Below, piece by piece: positions 24,023 to 54,800 of a DNA stretch of 64,000 nucleotides. The notes beneath the pieces were generated by a model. That model saw nothing but the letters and a program-made list of their open reading frames with translations. It had not been told where the DNA came from and did no database searches. Numbering within the stretch: the stretch's first letter is position 1; each line of letters starts with the position of its first letter. Both the position numbers and the translations under genes were made by a program. This DNA comes from Valencia hispanica (taxonomy: Eukaryota; Chordata; Actinopteri; Cyprinodontiformes; Valenciidae). Location: contig OY747710.1 in assembly GCA_963556495.2 (NCBI GenBank), positions 22,323,500 through 22,387,499 of the forward strand, written 5' to 3'.

Positions 24023-26689
24023 TAAAAAGTCTGAAAAGTCACATTAGTTTTTTCCTGTCACTGGCGTGGATGCAGAATAAACCTCTTACTGCATGAATAA
24101 TGCTCGGCTGTCTCACAATGCTGTACATTCAATTTGCTCTGTGTTGCCTTTATCAAGATTCATATCAAGTTACGTGTAATTTTTCTCAAACATCTGATAG
24201 TAAATAAGTTATCCTATTTTATACCAACAAATCAGACCATAAATTTTTTTTTTCAAATTTGTGAAATATGCAAAGAGGAAGGCTTCTCAAGGAACCTTTT
24301 TTCAAATGAAATTCAGTATAATAGATAATACAGTTCATGCCTGTACTTAAAACTGTTTTTTTTTTTTTGCTTCAACAGGATGTATTCATACAACTACTTT
24401 CTACAACTACTCTGCATGCCTTTGAATTTATACTTGATGGTTGCAAGCATGTAGAGAAACTGCTGCAGAATTCTCGGCTGCTAATGAGAGCAGAGGGAGA
24501 ACAAATGTGAAACAGAATGACATAGCAAGGGAAAGGAAAGCAGACGTATCTGTACAAACTGAAGCTTGGGATTCATTTTTGCTTCATTCAGCAGCCGCAG
24601 AGACTTCATGGTTCCCAAATTTAAAGCCTAATCTTGAATCTGAATGTGCCCCTTCTCTGCTGAGAGGTAGAGGATTAGGGTTGGAAATCCAGGAGAAGTA
24701 GCATCGTTACACTCTACAAAGGGAGGACGACGTGTTTTCATCAATACACACTGGCAGAGCGGCTGAGTCACAGAACCTCAATTTCTCATCGGAGACTGAG
24801 TTACCAGGGTCACATTGAAGTCTGAAGTGGTACTTCATGTAAATCCACCCTGACAATACACTGAAAATGAAGAGAAAATTTGTAATCACTAGGTAATTTA
24901 GTGAAACTACTGAAATTCATGATGACAGTGTTGGCTTTCATTCAAAAGGTGCTCTTGAATTGCTTTCTGAGCTTCTGAGCCATTACTGAAGTGATTCTGT
25001 TTTACACTATGAAATATACATCAACATATCACAGCTTTTTTTAAATTTAACTCCATGTTTCTCAGAGTTGCATTAAAATGAATCAAGATTCAGAAGCATT
25101 CTAAAACTCATTTTAAAATTATGCCAAACTTTTATAAAAGTATTTTCAGATAGTTGAAAAACATTCAAAGATTACTGCACCACCAATCATCGGGTGAAAG
25201 CTCTCCTTTCATTTCTGTATCTTCGTGTCTTGAATTCCTATTAAATCAATTTTAAAAGTTCCTGAAATGTCTCTACATGAAATGAGTTTTTAATTTTGGC
25301 ATCTTTCAATTCTTTAACAAGTTTTTGTGTTGTTTTGGTTCATTTAAATGAAGGTTTTGTGGATTTTTTTTCTTTTTTGGTATTTTATATTTTTCTCTGC
25401 TGCAGCACAGGGGAGGCTTCAATGAAATATTTAGAAAGTACAAACTGTAACTGAACAGAATCTGAAATGTGAAAAATCTAAGAAGCTGCTTGTTTGATTT
25501 TGGATCAGATATTCTTGAGGTGTGCAGGTGTGAGATGAGGTCCTTGGCAGTGTGGCGTTCATAACAGCCTTGCAAATACATGAATCGCAAGTATTTTTTA
25601 GTTTTGCTTTTTCTTATACATCCACCTTGTTTTCTTAGAAAATGAACTCTAGATTGTATTTTGTGGAAAAGACTCAGGCCTTCTAAAATTTTTAAAAGAT
25701 ACATTTGACAGCTTAGCCTGTATTTTATGGTTAAGTAATATCAGATGACTTTATCAGCATCATATGAGTCACTGTTGGAACAACCTTTACCATGCTGACA
25801 ATTAATATAAATGATAAAGCAACATCCACAGCAACACCAGTACTGAAATGCACTCACTGCATTGATTATGTGTCAAAATGGTTGGTAATGTATGGTCAAT
25901 TTAACATCTTGAAATGTATCTGTGACTTGTCAGGATTACCAAGGGTTATGGGGAAGGCATGAAAAGAAATAGAAAAAGATTAGTATACAATGCATGGCCT
26001 AATTTTCTCAAAATTGACCTTTAGAGCTTTGAGAGCTTCTCCTTTTCTAACATCCTGTAGCAGACAGCTGTACTGTAGTTCAAGTTTTAGCTTGTAAATT
26101 TACAGGAATAACTCGTAAACATTCAGTTTCAGTGGTGTTGTTTTTTTTGTTTCTGTCCTCTTCCACAACAGTGTCACAGCTGATACTTTGCTTGCACTTC
26201 CCCGTATGAAAGGAACATTTGTGTTCTTTGGGGGTAGTTGCACACTTTGGCCTGAGTGAAGAATGCATCCTCGAGTTTATTAGGTAGATTACTTTAAAGG
26301 ATTTATTGTCTCACATATGTTTCTATCTAAAGTTAAACTGAAACTATTTTGAGCTATTTAAACCTAATTAAAAACAATCCTTTTAAAAACACTTGCGAAT
26401 ATCCAAGAATGACAAATTCAAATGAGATCAAGCCTAGATCAAACAACTAAAACACCCTTCTACAACAAATAGAGCAACTGTGACTGTACCACTCTGACAA
26501 ATGTTGAACAGTTAGAGCAATGTTTTTTTTTAAATTAAAAACATATAATTTAAAACAAAACAAAACCGATAAAGAGATAGTCGACCACAAGCTGAAGGTT
26601 GATGTTGCACAGGGGATGCAGGCCCGGAGGCAAGCACAACTGTTTAAGGTCTTCCTGTGATGAAAGCAACTTTACATAAGACAAATGGG

Positions 26690-26965
26690 TCTTATACACT
26701 GCTAAATTAATAGAAATGTGGCGCACCAGCCCCGATCCTAGTCCCATTGAAAATTTTAGGGCAGAACTAAATAAATGAAACCTACAAACCTCACTTAGTT
26801 ACACCTGTTCTGGCAGGAGGAATGGGCAAAAATTCCAGCAAACTATTGTGAGAAACTAGTGGAAGGAACGCTGAAACATTTGACCCAAGTCATACAGCTA
26901 AAGGGCAATTCTTTTAAATAATGATGAAATGCAAGTATATTTTCTCTGTATTCTGGTATTTAGGC
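26690..26965 (+). mobile_element. Tc1-like transposon 3' fragment
   Basis: GGAATGGGCAAAAATTCCAG and TTGACCCAAGTCATACAGCT are the sense-strand end of a Tc1 transposase and its downstream flank. Only the 3' part remains. Confidence 0.6.
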
Positions 26966-28604
26966 AATTAAAACAATCTTGGCAATCCTAAATAACCTAA
27001 AAAAGGAAAAGTTAAAAAATGGTTTTGTGTCCTTTCATACAGTGTATGAGCTGCATGCTAGGGGGAGAGTTTTCAACATATCAGCTGCCTACAATGCAAT
27101 GCAAAAAATTGCTTTTTAAAATACCTATCCTTTTCCTTCCTATCCTTTTACTCATTAAAATGTTCAATGTGTATTCATTTCTTTTGTTTTGCTCATTTTA
27201 ATTTGTTTTGTGATGAAAAAAATGACCTATTGACGCAGACGGTTTTAAGCATGCAAATGAGCATATGGCCAAACACAAGTTGATACTAAATCCGTTTTAT
27301 TCTTACATCCAGATGTACATCAGCATAAAGTTCTCCTCACCATAATCATCATTGCACGCATTACCATCATCCTTAGTGCAACACTCAACATTTTCATTTT
27401 GACTGCATCATTTGCTACTTTTTCTCTTCAAAAGCTAAAGCTGTGATAAATAAAAATAAAACATTTGGTCCTTATATATACATATATAGTCTAGGCAACA
27501 TGGTATCAAGGGTCAAGATTAAAATGTGTTGTTGCTACCCACAAAAAACATCAAACATCACAGAAAATGGTACTGAAACTGAGTCACATGGCAACATAAG
27601 GAGGACGCCGCCAACTGAACACGAGGCTGACGGCAGCAGCGAGCAAAGTGTTGGGCAAACCGAGAAAAAAAGGGAGAGGGAGTCTGTGAGCGTCAAAGGA
27701 ACTGTTAGCAACTAGAGCTGTAAAATCAGATGAAAGGCAGCTAGACAGACGGAAGATGAAAGACAAAGGGGCCGATGGGTGAGGAAGTACACAACAGACC
27801 CACACGTATGTAGACTCCAGGAAGCCAGGTGGAACAAAATCATGAGAGCCACAGTGCACAGTAGAGCAGCGTTGTGTGTCGCGCACATAGAAGAAGCACA
27901 GTTTTACAGAAGCTGTCAGCGTGAACATGTAGATTTCAGGATTTTGTATTGTCCAAAAACTAAACACCACACACACCAGGGACAACAAAACTACGAGTGT
28001 ACTGCTCCTAATTATTCAAATTCATGAGTATCAACTTTACAGTGAGTTTTGTGTCGTTATTTTTATTCTGATGAGCAAAAATTACACTTTGGCGAAGAAT
28101 GGTAAGCAAGCGGGAGTTGGAGCTGGAAACCAGGAAGTGTCTGCTCTATTGCCTCCATTTCGACATCACATTGACCTTTAACCCCAACAGCAAGAAGATG
28201 ATTATTTTCTCACTTTTACAATTCTTGAAAAGGGGATTTCTTGTTACCAGTGAGTAGAACTATTAATAAATATTGCTGTATTTACTGATTTTAACCCTAC
28301 CGAATAGGCATGGGCTGGTATGAGATTCTCATGGTATGATAATTTTGAGTAAAAATACCATATTTTTTACTGTATTATGGTATTAAGACAAAAAGTTGAA
28401 GCAATATTGCAGACCATAATCTAATTGCTTTCATTTAAAATAGAAAAGCTGTTTTTATTCAGAGCAAGATATTTAGTTATAACATAGCTTTTTAAAACAT
28501 TTATTTAATAGTGTTTTTATTTTGAAACACAGGTAAAAATATTAAATAAAAACAGTTTAATTTATTGGTAGTTAAGTAAACATAATTGTTCACCCTTTAT
28601 AATT

Positions 28605-29520
28605 TTTTTAAGCCCATACAGTTAAGCCCAAATTTATTATCCCCTTGGCAGATTTAGGTTTAAGATTGTTTTTCATTCAACCAAGAAGTTTTTTTGGGAT
28701 AGAAAACATGACAAAGCATCTCCCAAAAGACTAAAAGACAATTTACATAAATAATAAAAAAATTCGGTTTTTATTTACATTTTACCAAAACATTGCATAT
28801 TCAAAATTATCTATACCCTAATTAATAATGATTGGAAAAACATGTATTTATATTGCACCAATCAAATTCCTTCTTGTAATTGTTGAAAAATTTTTCACCC
28901 ATTACCTCTGGTAGTATCGATGATTCATCGTTTGTGATGGGCTCCAGGTTTTTTAGCTTGGAAAGCTTCATTCCCATCACCCTAATCATTAGCTCCCTCC
29001 ACAGATTCACTGTTGGATTCAAGGATGCTGGTAGGGCAGCTACTAAACTTTAATAATACCCCCCCGTCAGACTAAACATCCATTCATCCATTGTTTATAT
29101 GCGCTTGTCTGTGCAGGGTCGATGGGGAGCTGGTGCCTATCTCCAGCGCTCATTGGGTGAGAGGCGGAGTACAGTTTGGACAGATTGTGAGTCCATCACA
29201 GGGAAACACAGAGACACACAGAGCAACCATGTACCCACACTCACATCTAAAGGCAATTTAGAGATACCACTTAACTTAACTGTGAGAGGAAGCTGGAATA
29301 CCAGGAGAGAACACACACAAGCACAGGGAGAACATGCAAACTCTATGTAGAAAGACCCAAGGCTGGGATTCAAACCCAGGACCTTTGTACTCCAAGTGCT
29401 ACCAACTGTGTCACCGTGCACCGTGCCTCAGAATAAACATCTTGATAAAAATAAATGATTATTTCAAATCTAAATCTGCCAGGGGTATGAATAATTGTGG
29501 TCATAGCTGTATGTATAACA
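28605..29520 (-). mobile_element. Tc1-like element remnant, split by a SINE
   Basis: The left end reads CATACAGTTAAGCCCAAATT and the right end GGTATGAATAATTGTGGTCA followed by TAGCTGTATG, the opposite ends of one fish Tc1 family. Internal text such as TTAGCTCCCTCCACAGATTC (near 28989) is antisense transposase-type sequence. It is interrupted at 29065-29430 and broken by many changes. Confidence 0.65.
29065..29430 (-). mobile_element. tRNA-derived SINE inserted in a Tc1-like element
   Basis: Nearly full length on the minus strand, with the head near 29410-29430 and the CCATTCATCCATT tail near 29083-29095 on the plus strand. Its interior shares the family blocks (CAGGGAGAACATGCAAACTC, GGCAATTTAGAGA). 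Confidence 0.7.
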
Positions 29521-29940
29521 AGTTGATATTAGCTGATTAATTAATCGGACTATTTGTTCGGGTAGCGCCTGCAGTTTGTTAGATTGTAGCTTACCAACTG
29601 TTATAAAACAGAGTTGCCTCAACGTGAGTGACAGGTGGGGCCACTTTCATTTCCAAACAGCATGATTTTTCTTTCTTGATGACTCCTTTCATCCAGCTGA
29701 TCAGTAGTGAGCAGCAACGTGTGGGGGAGGGAAAGCACTGTGATACATTTTGTTCATACTGCCGAAAAAATCTCCTGCCCATCCTGCTGTTTCTGTGGTG
29801 TTTCAGTAACATGACTTCAAACTGTAAAAAAAAAACCGCTTGATTAAAACCCTGGGGTACTCCTATACTAGTAACCGGCCCATGCCTACTCCCAACCACT
29901 CTGTGTAAATATAGAGCAGCATATTTCCACTTCAGCTTAC

Positions 29941-30111
29941 CTGCTTGCTCCAACAATCACTAACACAGATACGCATGTATACATCTGGATGTTCAGTAGA
30001 CGCTCTTCTTAGCAAGTAACGCTCACTGGACTCTCCCTCGAAGTCCTTCTCCTCAATCGATGACTTGACTGAGAGTCCCATGAGGTCCTGATATTCTAAG
30101 TCAACCACATC
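29941..30111 (-). CDS. Unassigned exon-like segment, 57 codons
   Basis: The minus strand has a 171-nt open segment between an acceptor (ACTCTAG) and a strong donor (CAG|GTAAGC). It reads as an acidic, soluble-looking peptide beginning DVVDLEYQDLMGLSVKSS and ending PDVYMRICVSDCWSKQ. The frame is closed by TAG just upstream and TGA just downstream, so it makes sense only as an internal spliced exon. It lies 147 bases beyond the hcn3 stop. I do not recognise the protein. It could belong to another minus-strand gene, to an alternative hcn3 transcript (but not in the hcn3 frame from the stop-codon donor), or be chance within the hcn3 3' UTR. Confidence 0.4.
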
Positions 30112-30257
30112 CTAGAGTAAATTCAACATGTATGAACTATTCATGTGAGATCATGGGTTACCTGGTGGAAAGTTTGACTCAAGTCTGATCATTCTACGAC
30201 TCTGTTATTTAGCAGTGATTGCAGCACAAAAAGTTATATGAAATATTCGTCCTTCTC

Positions 30258-49198
<18,941 letters not shown>

Positions 49199-50600
49199 CC
49201 CCACTCAGGGAGAAAGGTGGGGGTGCTTTTACCTGTAGGCTGTGATCACCTGTCCAGATTATTCTACATAGGTGTCTCTGTCAGATTCATTAAACAAAAG
49301 ATTATAAAAAAAAAAAAAAGTAATTTGAGTCTGTGTTCATTCTTCTGGAGCTGTCTCCTCACACCCCCGCCCTCTCTCCGGTAATGTGGCCATCCGTACC
49401 TCTGTGCCCTTGGAAATGGCCCCACACAGATGATTGAATTCTTTCCTTTCCACTGTCACGCCAGCAGCCTCATTTTCACCTCCACTTCAAGAGTCTCGTT
49501 TGTCCTCACAGATGTTTCTCCATCATTCCTCCTTCCTCGTCCTTGAAAGGTTGCTCTCCGCCCGCGGCCCTCCCTCTTCCCTCCACAGCCGCCCTTAACG
49601 CTCCAGCGCCGGTCATATTGGCACCGGCTTCCCGGTCTGCTGTAGATAAGAGCCCTGGTCGCTCATTGACCGTCGGTGTCGCCTATATCTCCAGACTGCT
49701 CACCCAATTCAGCTTTTCTTTCTACCTCCAACACACATGTCATGACGTAAGGGATGTTTAGCTCGGAACATCCATCCGAGGATACATGACAAGGACACTC
49801 GCTCCTTCAGTCACAGCAAAGGCATTGTTATTGCACACAAAGTATCGACCAATATAGGCGCTCACACTCCGACGCGCACTGATCCATCTTGAAACTGCGT
49901 CCAAAAACACGCAACCGGGAAATAAGACATGGTCAGGGGGACGCAGACAAGCCAAATAAGCCTCCTAAAAATTTCAGCCCGTGCTTTCACGGATTACACA
50001 TCATTGCCAGAGGAGACATGATGATGGAAGGAGCGCTGATAAAAAGTCGACCCGTGACTGAAGGGTTTCAGAAAGAAGCAGCTTCAGTTTCCATTCACAC
50101 TTCGCCAGACTTTCACTGACATTGTGTCCAGAAAACTGGCGGCGTCCTTCTCCAAGAACAAATAAACGCCTTCCGCATGCAGAAAAAGAGAAATGTCCTC
50201 AAGATGCAGAAAAAGAACCTGCCTTGTCCTCGCAACTCCACAGAATCAAGTCTCCAACATATTTATTTCTTTGGAAAAACAACTTGTTGAGCATTTTAAG
50301 GTCTTTCGCGGAGCCGCAAAATTCACTGTTCTCACTTTGACAGCCTGCACGTCCACAGAGGCGCGCTGAAATGAGTATTAAATAAATAAATCTGCATATA
50401 ATGGTCCGGATCTAGTCGTACTGTTACCATGGCACCAGCATCCCCATCATCCGTGCCCCCCCCAAGGCCGCGTGCCTGACTGGCGCAAGACGCACGCATG
50501 TCTCGTAAGTACGAGTTGCGCGTCATTCTTTCCACACAATGCAACGTGGGAGCGGCTGATCCAGAGAGCGATGATGAACTTAGGTTAGAGTTGGAAAAAA
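49199..50600 (-). promoter_or_regulatory. hcn3 5' untranslated and promoter region, CpG-rich
   Basis: This stretch between the hcn3 start codon and the AT-repeat spacer is clearly richer in G+C and CpG than its surroundings, most densely at 49340-49660 and 49860-50550. A CCAAT-type motif in minus orientation (GCCAAT) occurs near 49612-49620. No convincing upstream coding exon was found on the minus strand. The transcription start cannot be fixed from sequence alone. Confidence 0.5.
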
Positions 50601-50696
50601 GGCAGCGTCTCCTTGTAGGTGTGGATCGGTTATAGCTACAGGTGGAACCAAATATCTACATAGGCCTACACTATATACAAAAAAAACCACAATTTC

Positions 50697-50698
<2 letters not shown>

Positions 50699-50735
<37 letters not shown>
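50699..50735. repeat. TA microsatellite between hcn3 and pklr, copy 1
   Basis: TA run followed directly by ATCTTCAACCTCTATTAATA. The same tag follows the second TA run 700 bp away. Confidence 0.95.
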
Positions 50736-50737
<2 letters not shown>

Positions 50738-51324
50738 TCAACCTCTATTAATAGTATTAATTTGTTAAAGTGGGGCAGAAGGAAGTTGTTTTACTTATGT
50801 TTGCGAAATGTACCGAGTATTTTTAGAAGAGGAAGATGCAAAAAGCCTTAAGGAATAAAAGACATTAAAGGTAGGTTGGCGTATTCGCAGATGGTGGATG
50901 AAATGAACTGCAGAGGAGGATTCAAGGAATGTAGAAACACACCAATAAAAGAGGAGGAGGAGGACATCTGTAGAAAAGCAATGATGCCACAAACTGGATC
51001 ATTAGTGGAGAGGAAGATCATCTTCGTGGATACGAGTGAAATTCCCAAAATGTCTTTTGTGTGTCACACATAATTATAACTGCTAAAAAAAATTATGTTT
51101 GACCAGAAATGTGCTGAAAAATAAAATAAAACAAATATAAAATATCTAAAACATTTAAATAAACATACTGAAATATTAAATAAAATAAATATTTCTACGC
51201 TGAATATTTTTAAATAATAAGAAAATGATAAATAAAGTTAATAAACATTTAAATGTTAAACAAAATAATTGTTTGTATTTCAAAAAAATGTATAAAAAAT
51301 ATGAATTAAAAATAAATGAAAAGG

Positions 51325-51328
<4 letters not shown>

Positions 51329-51418
<90 letters not shown>
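51329..51418. repeat. TA microsatellite between hcn3 and pklr, copy 2
   Basis: About 88 bases of TA. The tag ATCTTCAACCTCTATTAATA follows 15 bases later at 51433. Confidence 0.95.
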
Positions 51419-51420
<2 letters not shown>

Positions 51421-51566
51421 TATAAAACCCTTATCTTCAACCTCTATTAATAGTAATAATTTATTACATGGCAGTCACTGATAAAATGTAGAACATGGTA
51501 AGAAGAAGCTAGAGGGGTCAGATAGTTCTGTTCTTGACAATAATAAAGACAGCTCAAGCTTCAAGT

Positions 51567-51572
51567 TTTATT
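51567..51572 (-). terminator. Candidate pklr polyadenylation signal
   Basis: The minus strand reads AATAAA here, about 200 bases past the pklr stop. It is a plausible cleavage and polyadenylation signal, though AATAAA is frequent in AT-rich DNA. Confidence 0.5.
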
Positions 51573-51769
51573 TGCAGGAGTTATTCAACATACATGAGAC
51601 CAGCTTCAACAGTGCATGTTTCCCCATAAAACCCCAAACAGTGACACTGCTGCTGTGACACGGCCCTCTGTAATAGAGTTTAGGTTTTCACCACATTCAT
51701 CAATAATTAGATTCATAAAACTTTCCTAGATTTAGGGGCTCAGATTTAGGGTCCGGCAAGGTGGCGTTG

Positions 51770-51876
51770 TTACTGGGCGCTCACTGCCCTCATTATGTTG
51801 GTGTGACCGGACCCTGGGATCCAACCCGTCACCACAATCACCATGTCTCCTGACTTGAAGAATCCTCTTGCTTTCC
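51770..51876 (-). CDS. pklr: pklr last coding exon and stop
   Basis: 107 nt including the TAA stop at 51770-51772. It reads [19 protein letters not shown], then [16 protein letters not shown]. The allosteric loop after GW is IPGSG, where mammalian isozymes have RPGSG. The acceptor is TAATGCAG. Confidence 0.94.
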
Positions 51877-54800
51877 CTGCATTAGCGAATATAGAAAAGA
51901 CTGTGTGAGTGAACAATTATTTAAATTCAGGAGGAAAGTGATGTGAGTAACGCCACACATGCTCAGGCATGCACACACACTGACCTATTTCCATGCCAAA
52001 GTTGACCCTGTTGTCAACATCATCGGCCCAGACAGGAGCAGGAAGAGGGTGAAAAAGAGCAGGAAATACGCCTCTCAGCAGCTGGGACTGACGAGCCACC
52101 TGAGGAAGATACAATCAAATACCCATTTTTGTTCTAATTATTAATCTTTGCCCTTCCAGTGACTGAATTTATTCTGACTCCCAAAAATCTTCACACCCTT
52201 ATAAGCTTTTCAAAGCAAAAGACGTTGATCTATTTCACTGGCATTTTATCAAACAGACCAACACAATTTTGAACTGAATAGAGTTGAATACGTATTTCTT
52301 ATTTTTCTAGATGTGTGGCGTTCTTAAGCATCACATGGTGGCTCTGGCTGTAGGTTCAGGGTTGTTGTTCTGCTGAAAGTTGAAAACCTAGTCTCAAATC
52401 TTTTGCAGCATCTAACAGGTTTTCTCCCTTGATTTCCCTGCATCCCCACAGCATGATGCCACCACTACCATTTTTAATATAGGGTTGTGGTGTTGCAGTG
52501 ACGTGCGGTCAGGGGAGGCAGGTGTGGCACTGCCTCACTTGTCATAATGACAAGTAAAATATGATAGAAAATCAGTGTTTTAGCTAATCTGTTCTATATA
52601 TTTGCTTTCTATAATATTTCAATATTTTCATGTTCAAAATCCCTAAATTTATATGACAAATATCGCAAATATACATGTTTGATTACACATGTATAACACA
52701 TGCTGATGTTCTACAGTCTATCTAATATATTTAATAAACATGTGTGACATATTTAGTCTTTCTGACTGATTGGTCTTAAATGCGAAATCAAAATCCGGAG
52801 GGTGAGGCAGAAAATACTGTGACTCACTGATAGGGGGCAGTGCTGAGCCCCATTTGCACAACAGGAAACAGACGCTCTTCTCTTAAGCATTGAAAAGTGT
52901 AAACAGGCGGAAAAATACATATCGGAATAGAAGCAATCCAGGACAACGATCATTCTCATCTCCAGTGAAGCAGTCAGATTTTAAAAATGAAGGCAAACAA
53001 AGATTATTTTTACATGAGTGTGATGGAGATATTTGTGGAGCAAGATAGGTGTAGCCTGTGTGCTTCATGTAAAAACAATGGTAAGATCAAGCATGATTTT
53101 AAATTTTATTTATAAAAAAGATCTGCCAAAATGAATAGATTTTTTTTTTACAGAACAGTAAATACTATTATCATCAGTATTAGTATACATTTTTCTTGCT
53201 ATAATGTTGTTAAATAGCATATAACTGATTAAAGCATAATTTAAAAGTTGTTAAAAAAGATATTCAAATTAAGGTTAAAACTGAAATATAAGCTTTTAAT
53301 TTGGATTCGATATCTCCTATTCCAGAGGAGTCTGTCAGTGTCTCACTCATCAACGTCACCGCACGTCACTAGTGTGTTGCTAGTTTTTCCTCCACACAGA
53401 GTTTTACATTTTACCTTTTAATATATGTTTGAAAACGAGCTATAATTTTACTTCCAAAATTAACTTCTATATTTATCTGGGTCATAAAACTGCTATTAAA
53501 GGAGCATGGGGCAGAATGAAGAAACGAAACTCATGAGCAACGCGGCCGGAGCTGCAAGTAACAGGAGCGCGCACAAACGCTTCACAAAAAAAAAAACATA
53601 CCTCTTCACAGTGACATACTTCATTTTCTTAGTGCAACTTTTTAGTGGGCTGAGAGTCGTCCTTGGTCGTTTCCCAGTTGCAGAAGAGAAAAATCCATTC
53701 TCACAATTAAATCAATGGAGGTCTGCGACCATTTTTCTTCCTCTTTTAAAGCTGTCGAGAACGCGCAAGCAGTGTCAATTGACGTCACACCCGTAGGACA
53801 GCGCGGGAAATTCGGGCCCCGAACTGCAGCACATTTTGCAGCACACAGCCAGTTTAAGGAAATGGAACGATAAGTGGGTGAGCTCAGTCTTTTTGGTTTA
53901 TAACACTTCATCACCCAGCAGCATTAAAAAACTGGACATGGATGTTTATTTTATTTACAAATCCTGCCCCCTGTTCCTTTAAATAAAGTTGTGAACAGTG
54001 TATGCTGTTCCTGCTGAAGGAAAACATCCCATAAGCCTCATGCGGCCTCCACTGCGTTTCACAGTGGAGACAGTGCATTCTGGGAGATGTGCATTACTTT
54101 TCCACCAGACTTGGCGCTTTGCATTCTGACCACAGCACCTTCTTCCACTTGTTTTCTGTGTCCCTTGCATGGTGTGAGGCAAGCTGTAAACAATACTGAT
54201 TATGGTTTTCTTCCAACAATGGCTTCTTCTTGGCACTTTTTCATGTATCACCACCAGTTACAATGTATCACTGTGAAGCTTTTTGCTTCACAATGAGGAG
54301 TGTTCACAATGAAAGGCCCTGGACAGCAGTGATGCATCAAATTAACTTAATCTCAATAGACTTTGTTTTCTGAAAAACGTTTTTACTTAATACGGGCTGC
54401 ACAACGGCACAGTTGGTTGGAATGTTACCTTGCAGCAAGAAGTTACTGGATTCAAATTCTACACTGGGGTATTTTTTGCATGGAGTTTGCATGTTCTCCA
54501 TGTGCTTGGGTGGGTTCTCTCCAGGTACCCCAGCTTCCTCCACATTCATGACTGTTTGGTTAAATGGTGTTTCTAAATTGTCCTTAGATATGGGTGTGTG
54601 TGTGCATGGTTGTGTTGCCCTGTGATAGACTGTTGATCTATCCAGGACGTACCCCGCCTCTTGCCCAATGACTGCTGGAGATGGGCACCAGACCATGTCA
54701 CCTAGTCTTTAAATAGGTCATGAATGATGCACTAGGCTTCTTATAGAAGTAACAACAAACCATTGGCCTATACGATCCAAAAGCTGACATGTATGTGAGA

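Larger units (their letters stand above)
19901..28307. other. Intergenic with repeat fragments, no gene proven
   Basis: Holds SINE fragments at 20518, 21050 and 23935 and Tc1 debris at 26690. The segment 22940-23060 is less AT-rich and has a non-repetitive, balanced composition that could be a conserved regulatory element. An octamer ATGCAAAT occurs at 27251-27258 in another such block. Confidence 0.4.
28308..29886. mobile_element. hAT-type non-autonomous element interrupted by later insertions
   Basis: The left end near 28308 reads TAGGCATGGGCTGGTAT and the right end near 29870-29886 reads ACCGGCCCATGCCTA, its inverted partner. Both ends and the right-hand body (29535-29886) resemble a common fish hAT-like repeat. 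A Tc1-like element (28605-29520) splits it, and that is itself split by a SINE (29065-29430). No transposase frame remains. I see no clear target-site duplication. Confidence 0.65.

Noticed and set aside
25306..25704. 132-codon minus-strand open frame
   Set aside because: AT-rich composition like its flanks, Lys/Phe/Leu-biased, no motif, and no second feature to support a gene.
29591..29956. 121-codon minus-strand open frame
   Set aside because: It lies in the right half of a non-autonomous hAT-type repeat, in a different frame from the neighbouring exon-like segment, with no transposase motif.
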